Shown here one piece after another: positions 1 to 6,386 of a stretch of DNA of 6,386 nt. Numbering within the stretch: the stretch's first letter is position 1; the number at the start of each line of letters is the position of its first letter. The stretch comes from Methylophilaceae bacterium UBA5127 (GTDB taxonomy: Bacteria; Pseudomonadota; Gammaproteobacteria; Burkholderiales; Methylophilaceae), in assembly GCA_002414145.1 (NCBI GenBank), contig DHYP01000018.1:25739-32124 (forward strand), read 5' to 3'. The notes under the pieces were generated by a model. That model was not told where the DNA came from and searched no databases. It was given only the letters and a program-made list of their open reading frames with translations. A program made the position numbers and the translations under genes.

Positions 1-1
1 T

Positions 2-376
2 GTCGGTTATGTCAGCGGAACAGATAAAGTAGCGGCTTATAGAGATGCTGAACTTTTAGTTATTCCTTCAAGGCATGAAGCAATGTCAATTGTCGTATTA
101 GAGTCTGGCATGCTAAAAACCCCTGTGCTTATTACTAATCAGTGCGGGTTCAACGATGTCGAGGAGGTGTCTGGAGGTATTGTAGTTCAGGCATCTGTAG
201 CAGGAATTGAAGAGGGTCTATGTAAAGCACTAGAAGATCCAATAAAACTCCAAAACATGGGGGAGAACCTAAATAGATATGTTTTAAAGAACTTTACGTG
301 GAATATGATAGGCGAACAGTATTTGCAGTTTTTTAACAAAATCATCAATGAAAATCGAGCAACCCAATTACGATGA
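2..376 (+). CDS. GT4-family glycosyltransferase, C-terminal part (5' end outside window)
   Basis: This is the C-terminal 124 residues of a retaining GT-B glycosyltransferase. It would transfer a sugar from a nucleotide donor to the growing lipid-linked repeat unit on the cytoplasmic face of the inner membrane. The frame is open from base 2, so the gene starts upstream; the ATG at 83 lies inside a conserved motif and is not the start. The visible part opens with GYVSG, then LLVIPSRHEAMSIVVLE, which holds the E-x7-E donor-binding motif of GT4 enzymes (glutamates at 77-79 and 101-103). The usual PVLIT...CGF loop and C-terminal helices follow. The stop TGA at 374-376 overlaps the next ATG at 373 (ATGA), which indicates translational coupling. 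Donor and acceptor cannot be told from this fragment. The family call is firm; the specificity is unknown. Confidence 0.9.
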   Translation, partial: VGYVSGTDKVAAYRDAELLVIPSRHEAMSIVVLESGMLKTPVLITNQCGFNDVEEVSGGIVVQASVAGIEEGLCKALEDPIKLQNMGENLNRYVLKNFTWNMIGEQYLQFFNKIINENRATQLR

Positions 377-1602
377 GAATTTTGGTTGTTTCACAGTACT
401 TTTACCCAGAAAACTTTCGCATCAACGATCTTGCAATTGGTTTTGTTGAAAAAGGACATGATGTTACCGTTTTGACTGGAATACCAAACTACCCCAAGGG
501 AAGTTTTTTTGATGGATATGGCTTATTCCAGCGCAACTGCGAAAATTACCAAGGGATTAACATTATTCGGTGTCCTCTCATTCCAAGAGGTGATGCCAAA
601 GCTATTAGATTAGCTTTAAATTATATTTCTTTTGCGATTTTTGCATGCTTGTATGGTTTACTCAAAGCCCGAGGTAAGTTTGATGCAATTTTTGTATTTC
701 AAGTCTCACCAATCACTGTAGGAATCCCAGCCATTTTTATGAAATGGCTAAAAAATGCCCCTATCTTTTTTTGGGTGCTTGATCTCTGGCCAGAGAGCGT
801 GATAGCGGCAAGCGACATCAAACAAGGCTGGGTGATTAACACTTTAGAAAAACTAACAAAATGGATATATCAACATTGTGATCGCATACTAGTTCAATCT
901 AAAGGATTTTATGCACATGCGTTAAAAATGGGGGTCCCCCAAACAAAGCTACAATTTTTCCCTAATTGGGCTGAGGAGCTATACCAACCAAGAAAAATTA
1001 ACCCTGAATTGTTAGCTAATTTACCTTCAGGGTTTAAAATCATGTTTGCAGGCAATATCGGGGTTGCACAAGACTTTGGATCAATTTTAGCTGCTGCTGA
1101 AAAATTAAAGCAAAACACAAAAATTCAATGGCTAATACTTGGTGATGGGCGTGAACGGGATTGGGTTTCAGAAGAAATTAAGAAAAGAAATCTGAGAGAT
1201 GTATTTCATTTATTAGGCCAATTTCCAATTGAAGAAATGCCAAATTATTTTGCATGCGCAGATGCACTATTGGTAACTCTCAAACAAGACCCTATATTTG
1301 AAAGTACAATACCAGGTAAGATTCAGTCTTATCTGGCCTGCGGCAAACCTATTTTAGCAATGTTAGATGGCGAAGGTGCGAAAGTAATAAATGAATCAGG
1401 TGCTGGTTATGCCTGTGCTTCTGAAGACATTGATGGATTAGTCAAAACAACAAATCGCATGGTCGCGCTTTCAGTTGCTGAAAGAAATGAAATGGGTAAA
1501 GCAGGGAGAATCTAGTATGATACTCACTTTAATAGAAATCAGTTATTTAGCCAATTAGAAGCACAAATGCTTTGCTTAACAAAGAAATCAACAATTGAAT
1601 GA
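373..1602 (+). pseudogene. wbuB: WbuB-like L-FucNAc glycosyltransferase, interrupted by in-frame TAG at 1513-1515
   Basis: This is a GT4 glycosyltransferase resembling WbuB, which in E. coli O26-type loci sits beside fnlABC and is assigned as the L-FucNAc transferase. It starts at the ATG overlapping the preceding stop and opens with the family signature SQYFYPENFRINDLA (residues 7-21). FFWVLDLWPES (132-142), FAGNIG (225-230), LGDG (256-259) and TIPGKIQSYLACGKPIL (312-328) follow; the last covers the donor-binding region. Codon 381 is TAG. The same frame then reads YDTHFNRNQLFSQLE and ends at TGA 1600-1602. That gives 28 further residues and about 409 positions in all, the normal family length. 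The product as written is 380 residues and loses only the terminal helix region, so residual activity is possible. The full-length end lies 7 bases before the next gene, which fits the compact layout. No good Shine-Dalgarno site precedes 373. Specificity is inferred from the neighbours. Confidence 0.82.
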
Positions 1603-1605
1603 GAG
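1601..1605 (+). promoter_or_regulatory. Weak ribosome binding site favouring the ATG at 1610
   Basis: GAGAG lies four bases before the ATG at 1610. It supports 1610 over the in-frame TTG at 1595, which has no purine-rich site in front of it and adds five residues the family does not have. The match is short, so this is only modest support. Confidence 0.4.
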
Positions 1606-1609
1606 TGAT

Positions 1610-2623
1610 ATGAGTGATTTTGCAAATAAGACCATACTCATTACGGGTGGAACAGGTTCTTTTGGACACGCCTTGCTAGATAGATTAGTCAAAAGTGATT
1701 TTGGTGAAATTAGGATATTTAGCAGAGATGAGCTCAAACAAGAGCATATGCGCATTGAACTGAATAATCCAAAAATTAAGTTTTATATTGGAGATATTCG
1801 AGACCGAGATGGTTTAGATCATGCGATGCAAGGTGTTGATTTTGTATTTCACGCTGCAGCTTTAAAACAAGTGCCCTCTTGCGAGTTTTTTCCGATGCAA
1901 GCTGTAATGACCAATATTATTGGTAGCCATAATGTAATTGAGTCTTCCATTAAGCAAAAAGTGAAGCGCGTCGTTTGTCTGGGAACAGACAAAGCTGTGT
2001 ACCCTGTTAACGCAATGGGTATGACTAAAGCCTTAATGGAAAAAGTAACGCATGCAGCTGCTAGAGGCATGGGAAATAATGAGACCATTCTATCAAGTGT
2101 GCGCTACGGAAATGTGCTTTACTCTAGAGGTTCTGTCATCCCACTTTTCATTAAACAAATTAAAGCAGGTTTGCCGATTACCATTACAGTGCCAGAAATG
2201 ACAAGATTTCTACTCCCACTTCGCGATGCCATTGAACTTGTTATTTTCGCCTTTCAGCATGCGCAGCAAGGTGACTTATTTATACGTAAAGCCCCTGCCT
2301 GTACAGTAGAAGATCTCGTTATTGCGCTAAAAAATCTCTTTAATTCTGAGGTTTCTACCAAAATTATTGGTATGCGACATGGTGAAAAAATTTATGAAAC
2401 TTTAGCCACCCAAGAAGAGTTAAGAAAAGCTGAAGAGATGGGGGACTATTATAGAGTGAGGATGGATGACCGTGACCTTAACTACAATAAGTACTTCACG
2501 GAGGGCGATACAGCGCTAGCTGACCTGAGCGACTATACTTCACATAACACTCAGAGACTATCCATTCAAGAGGTGGAGTCTCTGTTACTAAGTCTGCCAG
2601 AAGTTCAAGCTGAGCTTGGCTAG
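1610..2623 (+). CDS. wbjB: UDP-GlcNAc 4,6-dehydratase/5-epimerase (WbjB/FnlA/CapE), first step to UDP-L-FucNAc
   Basis: This extended short-chain dehydrogenase converts UDP-GlcNAc to the UDP-2-acetamido-2,6-dideoxy-L-hexos-4-ulose intermediate in the cytoplasm. The ATG at 1610 gives 337 residues, close to the family's usual 340 or so. The NAD(P)-binding loop GGTGSFG is at residues 13-19, followed by IFSRDELKQ (36-44) and FYIGDIRD (58-65). The active-site block reads GTDKAVYPVNAMGMTKALMEK (125-145, two overlapping motifs). It carries the M-x3-K pair (M136, K140) that replaces the usual Y-x3-K in this subfamily. SVRYGNVLYSRGSVIPLF (163-180) and the C-terminal hallmark MRHGEKIYETL (255-265) complete the match. 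One oddity is Gly125 where relatives usually have Ser before TDKA. The frame is intact. It is followed after 14 bases by wbjC and acts in series with wbjC and wbjD. Confidence 0.95.
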   Translation: MSDFANKTILITGGTGSFGHALLDRLVKSDFGEIRIFSRDELKQEHMRIELNNPKIKFYIGDIRDRDGLDHAMQGVDFVFHAAALKQVPSCEFFPMQAVMTNIIGSHNVIESSIKQKVKRVVCLGTDKAVYPVNAMGMTKALMEKVTHAAARGMGNNETILSSVRYGNVLYSRGSVIPLFIKQIKAGLPITITVPEMTRFLLPLRDAIELVIFAFQHAQQGDLFIRKAPACTVEDLVIALKNLFNSEVSTKIIGMRHGEKIYETLATQEELRKAEEMGDYYRVRMDDRDLNYNKYFTEGDTALADLSDYTSHNTQRLSIQEVESLLLSLPEVQAELG

Positions 2624-2637
2624 CATTTGGGACTAAA

Positions 2638-3741
2638 ATGAAAATAGGCATTACTGGAGCATTTGGTTTTTTAGGCTTTCATCTACGCGCATATTTTAAG
2701 TCTAAATCGAATTTTGAGTTGGCTTTGGCTGGTCGAGAAGTGTTTTCTGATTTAGACAAAATGAGTACGTTTGTGCGTGATTGTGACGTCATTGTACATT
2801 TAGCGGGTGTAAACAGAAGCGATAATAATGATGCATTGATCGTAGCCAACATCTCTCTCGCAGAGCAAATTGTTAACGCATGTGAACAGCAAAAAGTAAC
2901 GCCTCATATCATTTATGCCTCAACGACACATGTTGATAGAGATACCGCTTACGGAAAATCAAAAAAAAGAGCTGGAGAAATTTTTCAACAATGGGCAGAT
3001 AAACATCATGCAACTTTTGCTAATTTAATCATCCCAAACGTATTTGGTGAATTTGGACGTCCATTTTACAACTCTGCAGTGTCTACGTTTTGTTATCAAT
3101 TAGCCAATAAAGAACAGCCCGTAATTATTCATGATAATCAAATTGAACTAATACACGCACAGAATGTTGCAATATTTATCAACAATGTGATTCACCAGCA
3201 CTTACATGGTATTTTCCATCTATCTGGCGTTAAGCTAAAAGTGAGTGAACTACTCGAAAAGCTGCAATCCATGGCGCAGAAGTATTCTGAACAGTTACTA
3301 TTGCCTGATTTACGAGAGCATTTTGATTTAGAGTTATTTAACACTTATCGCTCTTATTTATTTCCTCATGCGTACCCAGTTGCATTGCAGATGCGCACAG
3401 ATGAACGCGGTAGCTTATTTGAAGCTGTACGCACATTAAATGGAGGACAAGCTTTTTTATCAACCACCTTACCTAGTATTACCAGAGGCAATCATTACCA
3501 CACTTCTAAAGTAGAACGATTTCTTGTTGTAGGTGGAGAAGCTGTTATTTGCTTGCGTAAGTTATTTGATAGCAAAGTATATGAATTTAAAGTTTCAGGT
3601 AGCCATCCCCAATATATTGATATGCCTACATTTTTTACTCATAGCATTAGAAATGTCGGTCAGGTTCCACTTATGACAATGTTTTGGTCACATGAAATTT
3701 TTGATCCGAACAATTCTGACACTTTTCAGGAGTTAGTATGA
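2638..3741 (+). CDS. wbjC: Bifunctional 3-epimerase/4-reductase (WbjC/FnlB/CapF), second step to UDP-L-FucNAc
   Basis: This enzyme takes the WbjB product through 3-epimerisation and NADPH-dependent 4-keto reduction to UDP-2-acetamido-2,6-dideoxy-L-talose. Two domains are visible in 367 residues, the normal family length. The N-terminal reductase has the dinucleotide loop TGAFGFLG (6-13), VIVHLAGVNR (51-60) and a catalytic Y-x3-K at Y105/K109 inside AYGKSKKRAGE. The C-terminal cupin runs from about residue 245. It carries TDERGSLFEAVRT, then ITRGNHYHTSKVERFLVV with candidate metal ligands H286, H288 and E293. A further His (H335) lies in PTFFTHSIRNVG, and the typical end is FWSHEIFDPNNSDTF. 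The start ATG has only a poor upstream site (GGGA at 2629-2632). The stop TGA overlaps the ATG of wbjD. All visible catalytic residues are present and the frame is intact. Confidence 0.95.
   Translation: MKIGITGAFGFLGFHLRAYFKSKSNFELALAGREVFSDLDKMSTFVRDCDVIVHLAGVNRSDNNDALIVANISLAEQIVNACEQQKVTPHIIYASTTHVDRDTAYGKSKKRAGEIFQQWADKHHATFANLIIPNVFGEFGRPFYNSAVSTFCYQLANKEQPVIIHDNQIELIHAQNVAIFINNVIHQHLHGIFHLSGVKLKVSELLEKLQSMAQKYSEQLLLPDLREHFDLELFNTYRSYLFPHAYPVALQMRTDERGSLFEAVRTLNGGQAFLSTTLPSITRGNHYHTSKVERFLVVGGEAVICLRKLFDSKVYEFKVSGSHPQYIDMPTFFTHSIRNVGQVPLMTMFWSHEIFDPNNSDTFQELV
3728..3732 (+). promoter_or_regulatory. Strong ribosome binding site for wbjD
   Basis: AGGAG lies inside the end of wbjC, five bases before the ATG at 3738. 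It is the clearest Shine-Dalgarno site in the window. It fixes 3738 as the wbjD start, rather than the ATG at 3765 (codon 10), and supports coupled translation across the ATGA overlap. Confidence 0.75.
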
Positions 3742-4880
3742 ATTCTATAAAGAAACTCAAGGTGATGACGATAGTTGGCACTCGCCCTGAGTTGATTAGA
3801 TTGTCACGAGTAATCGCTAAACTTGACGATTACATGCACCACATTTTAGTGCATACAGGACAAAATTATGACTATGAACTGAATGAAATATTTTTTAAAG
3901 ATTTAAAAATTAGAAAGCCTGATTTTTATCTTGAAGCAGTAGGTAATACAGCGGCCGAGACTATAGGTAACATCATTGCACGCGTTGACAACTTGTTAGA
4001 TAAAGAAAATCCAGATGCCATACTGATTTTGGGGGATACCAATAGCTGCTTAGCCGCCATTTCTGCAAAAAAAAGACGTATCCCCATATTTCATATGGAA
4101 GCAGGAAATCGTTGCTTTGATCAGCGGGTTCCTGAGGAGTCTAATCGTAAGATAGTGGATCATTTAAGTGACATTAATATGCCTTACAGCGCAATTGCCC
4201 GAGAGTACTTATTACGTGAAGGGGTTCCGCCACAGCAAATAATAAAAACTGGTAGCCCGATGTAAGAAGTTCTTGAGTACTACCGCAAAAGTATAGATGA
4301 ATCAGATGTGCTAGAACGTTTGAACTTAATCGCAGGCCAATATTTTGTAGTCAGCTGTCATAGAGAAGAGAATGTTGATTCCCCACAAAACCTAGACCAG
4401 CTCATTAATGTATTACATATGTTATCTGCTGATTATGGCTTAGAAATTATTGTTTCTACCCACCCACGCACGCGTAAACGCCTTGAAGAAAAAAATGTCA
4501 GCTTTAGCCCCTTAGTGCATTTAATGAAACCTCTAGGATTTTTTGATTATGTACATTTACAAATGAACGCAAGAATTGTCCTGTCAGATAGTGGAACGAT
4601 TACTGAAGAATCCTCAATTTTGAACTTTCCAGCACTTAATATTCGGCATGCACATGAGCGTCCAGAAGGCATGGAGGAGGCATCAGTGATGATGGTTGGT
4701 TTAGATTACGAGCGAATAAATCAAGCAGTTCATATTCTTGAGAGTCTGGAGCGAAGTACAGTTAGCCCTTTAAGGCTACCAAGTGATTACAATGTAGACA
4801 ACGTATCCGAAAAAGTTGCTAGGGTAATTTTGAGTTATACCGACTACGTGAATCGATTTGTTTGGCATAAGGCTATTTAA
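3738..4880 (+). pseudogene. wbjD: UDP-N-acetylglucosamine 2-epimerase-family enzyme (WbjD/FnlC/CapG), interrupted by in-frame TAA at 4263-4265
   Basis: This is a non-hydrolysing 2-epimerase that performs the last step, UDP-L-talosamine derivative to UDP-L-FucNAc. Reading through the stop gives 380 positions, the family's usual length. The N-terminal domain has GTRPELIRLS (14-23), HTGQNYDYE (39-47), ILGDTNS (97-103, D100), HMEAGNR (119-125, E121) and VPEESNRKIVDHLSD (131-145). It ends at KTGSPM (170-175), and codon 176 is TAA. The same frame continues with EVLEYY, SCHREENVDS (with the conserved His near 208), LSDSGTITEESS and HAHERPEGMEE, so nothing beyond the one codon is lost. The break falls at the linker between the two Rossmann domains, and active-site residues lie on both sides. 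The 175-residue product alone should therefore be inactive. A GTG at 4308 could restart the second domain but has no visible ribosome site. Without readthrough or repair, UDP-L-FucNAc synthesis would stop here. Confidence 0.9.
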
Positions 4881-4949
4881 ACAAGACTATTTTGAGCCTT
4901 TAATTACTTTCTTAATGCTCTTGTACGTAAATCTAAAACTTGCTAGCTC

Positions 4950-5546
4950 ATGAAAAAAAATGCCCTCCCAAACTTAACAAAAAGATTAACAGATATGGCG
5001 TTAGTAATTTTTACGTTACCAATCACCCTGCTTTTGATTATTTTTACATTTCTCATCGTAAAACTTAGCTCTAAAGGCTCCGCTCTCTATTGGAGCCAAC
5101 GCGTTGGAGTTAATAATAACTTATTTGATATGCCAAAATTTCGCTCCATGAAGATAAATACACCTGCGTTAGCAACGCATGTGTTGAACCAGCAAACAGA
5201 CCCCAATCAGTATCTAACGCCTGTAGGTAGTTTTATACGTAAAACCAGTTTGGATGAGCTCCCGCAACTATGGAGTGTACTTAAGGGGGATATGTCTATT
5301 GTTGGCCCACGCCCTGCCCTTTTTAATCAAGACGACTTAATTGCGCTCAGAACAGAGTATGGCGTTCATCAACTAAAGCCAGGGATCACAGGCTGGGCGC
5401 AGGTCAATGGACGCGATGAGATTCCTATCCCACAAAAAGTGGCACTGGACGTCTACTATCTAAAACATCAATCTTTTTGGCTGGATTGTTATATCATTCT
5501 GCTTACGCTTATTAAGGTATTAAAACGCGATAACATTTCGCATTAA
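4950..5546 (+). CDS. Initiating sugar-phosphate transferase (PglC/WcaJ-type bacterial sugar transferase)
   Basis: This monotopic phosphoglycosyl transferase would move a sugar phosphate from a UDP-sugar to undecaprenyl phosphate at the inner membrane, starting the repeat unit. At 198 residues it is the short, catalytic-domain-only form. A hydrophobic segment at about 15-38 contains Pro24, the helix-breaking position of re-entrant membrane helices in this family. [10 protein letters not shown] (47-56), PKFRSMK (62-68) and [23 protein letters not shown] (100-122, catalytic Asp-Glu pair D102/E103) follow. Next come [15 protein letters not shown] (142-156) and the usual C-terminal end LKRDNISH. 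The frame is intact. It sits 69 bases after wbjD, the longest gap in the window, with no obvious Shine-Dalgarno site. A stop (TAG, 4944) just upstream in frame rules out a longer form. The sugar is not readable; FucNAc, QuiNAc or bacillosamine derivatives are candidates. It lies just before a WbpM-like gene. Confidence 0.92.
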   Translation: MKKNALPNLTKRLTDMALVIFTLPITLLLIIFTFLIVKLSSKGSALYWSQRVGVNNNLFDMPKFRSMKINTPALATHVLNQQTDPNQYLTPVGSFIRKTSLDELPQLWSVLKGDMSIVGPRPALFNQDDLIALRTEYGVHQLKPGITGWAQVNGRDEIPIPQKVALDVYYLKHQSFWLDCYIILLTLIKVLKRDNISH

Positions 5547-5556
5547 GCATTCAATC

Positions 5557-6386
5557 ATGATGAGATCTTATAAACAATATCTTGTAAATTACTTATCTTT
5601 ACTTGCATTATTGCACGATATTCTCGCCTCTGCATTGGCTTGGTGGTTGGCTTTTCTGATGCGTTTTAACTTTGAGCTACCTCCTAATTTTATGGGCGCA
5701 TTCTTAAAGTTTCTGCCCTTAGTCATTCTCATTCAAGCTGGCGCATTTATTACATTCGGCTTGTACAGAGGCATTTGGCGTTTTGCTAGCCTGCCAGATT
5801 TGCAACGTATTATTAAAGCTGTTGCCCTCTCTGCGTTGTGCATTGCGTTTATTAGTCTGTTTGTGCGTACACAAATCGTCATCCCCAGAACAGTGATTGT
5901 GCTTAATCCGTTATTGCTTATTTTGATCATGGGTGGCAGCCGTTTTACTTATCGCGCCTGGAAAGAGCGCCACTTATTTAACCCGATGCGCCGACAAGGC
6001 AAACCTGTCATTATTTTAGGTGCTGAAGATGCCGCAATTAGCTTGATTAAAGAGCTTTCTAGAGGATAATCCTGGCAAGTGGTCGCTGTACTGGATGATC
6101 ATCCCAACATGATAGGAAGAGAGTTTTCGCATACGCGTGTGGAAGGCAACATTGCCTCATTACCCACAATTGCTAAAAAATACGGTTGTCAGCACTGTAT
6201 TATTGCCATGCCCAGTGCCAGCCACTTACAGCGAAGAGAAGCTGCTAATATTGCTAATCAAGCGAGCCTTGAGGTGCTGACGGTGCCTTCTATGAGTGAC
6301 ATGATGAGCGGAAAAATCAGCATTTCGAATATCCGCAAAATCGATGTTGAAGACTTGTTAGGTCGCGATGTAGTGAGTTTAGACAC
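5557..6386 (+). pseudogene. WbpM/FlaA1/CapD-type nucleotide-sugar 4,6-dehydratase, 5' part, interrupted by in-frame TAA at 6067-6069
   Basis: This is the N-terminal part of a large membrane-anchored UDP-GlcNAc 4,6-dehydratase of the WbpM type, which supplies 4-keto-6-deoxy intermediates for D-QuiNAc, D-FucNAc or bacillosamine. Four hydrophobic segments lie at about residues 9-35, 46-70, 84-104 and 108-127. The family hallmark FGLYRGIWRFASLPDLQRI is at 67-85. A first Rossmann domain starts with PVIILGAEDAA (150-160). Codon 171 is TAA, then the same frame reads SWQVVAVLDDHPN, CIIAMPSASH, LTVPSMSDMMSGK and VEDLLGRDVVSLD up to the window edge. These are all conserved features of this family, so no frameshift has occurred. 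The catalytic dehydratase domain lies beyond the window. As written, only a 170-residue membrane stub would be made. Two consecutive ATGs (5557, 5560) are possible starts, and neither has a clear ribosome site. The loop GAEDAA lacks the middle Gly of the more common GAGDA form. Confidence 0.88.

Noticed and set aside
909..1118. Minus-strand open frames at 909-1118, 1849-2088 and 5733-5930
   Set aside because: They lie opposite strongly conserved coding sequence, resemble no family and have no supporting signals. They are treated as shadows.
1595..2623. TTG at 1595 as the start of wbjB
   Set aside because: It adds five residues not typical of the family and has no ribosome site. The ATG at 1610 has GAGAG upstream and gives a normal N-terminus.
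4308..4880. An independent gene starting at GTG 4308
   Set aside because: It is the in-frame second domain of wbjD, with homology extending back across the stop to 4263 and no ribosome site of its own.
4894..4920. Possible terminator in the gap after wbjD (GAGC at 4894 and GCTC at 4917)
   Set aside because: The stem is only four base pairs with a loop of 19 bases and no T-tract follows.
4881..4949. Internal promoter for the sugar transferase in the 69-base gap
   Set aside because: No pair of -35 and -10 boxes with acceptable spacing is convincing in this AT-rich stretch.
1513..6069. Global reassignment of UAA/UAG to a sense codon such as Gln
   Set aside because: Gln is encoded throughout by CAA/CAG, and only three UAA/UAG codons fall inside genes. 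The TAG of wbjB and the TAAs of wbjD and the sugar transferase sit at family-typical ends. Reading the last TAA as sense would run far into the next gene.

Overview
The window is a stretch of an O-antigen or capsule biosynthesis locus, with every gene on the + strand and tightly packed. Gene content and protein character (WbuB, WbjB/C/D, a small phosphoglycosyl transferase and a WbpM/FlaA1-type membrane dehydratase) point to a Gram-negative proteobacterium with an AT-rich locus. A beta- or gammaproteobacterium is most likely; I cannot name a genus from sequence alone.

Layout: (1) 2-376, the C-terminal end of a GT4 glycosyltransferase. (2) 373-1602, a WbuB-like L-FucNAc transferase with an in-frame TAG at 1513. 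(3) 1610-2623, wbjB/fnlA/capE. (4) 2638-3741, wbjC/fnlB/capF. (5) 3738-4880, wbjD/fnlC/capG with an in-frame TAA at 4263. (6) 4950-5546, a PglC/WcaJ-type initiating sugar-phosphate transferase. (7) 5557 to the window edge, a WbpM/FlaA1/CapD-type nucleotide-sugar dehydratase with an in-frame TAA at 6067. Two junctions are ATGA overlaps (373 and 3738). No stretch of 300 bases lacks a gene, and I see no RNA genes, mobile elements, CRISPR arrays or convincing terminators.

Together, WbjB, WbjC and WbjD convert UDP-GlcNAc to UDP-N-acetyl-L-fucosamine. The WbuB-like enzyme would add L-FucNAc to a lipid-linked oligosaccharide. The small transferase would start that oligosaccharide on undecaprenyl phosphate, and the WbpM-like enzyme would supply a second 6-deoxy-amino sugar, plausibly the initiating one.

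The gene content is ordinary for such a locus. The unusual point is that three of the seven genes carry a single in-frame stop codon (TAG, TAA, TAA). Clear family homology continues in the same frame after each stop, and the window shows no frameshift. Sequence error, recent inactivation and nonsense suppression are all possible, and the sequence alone does not decide. I found no convincing evidence of a previously undescribed system.
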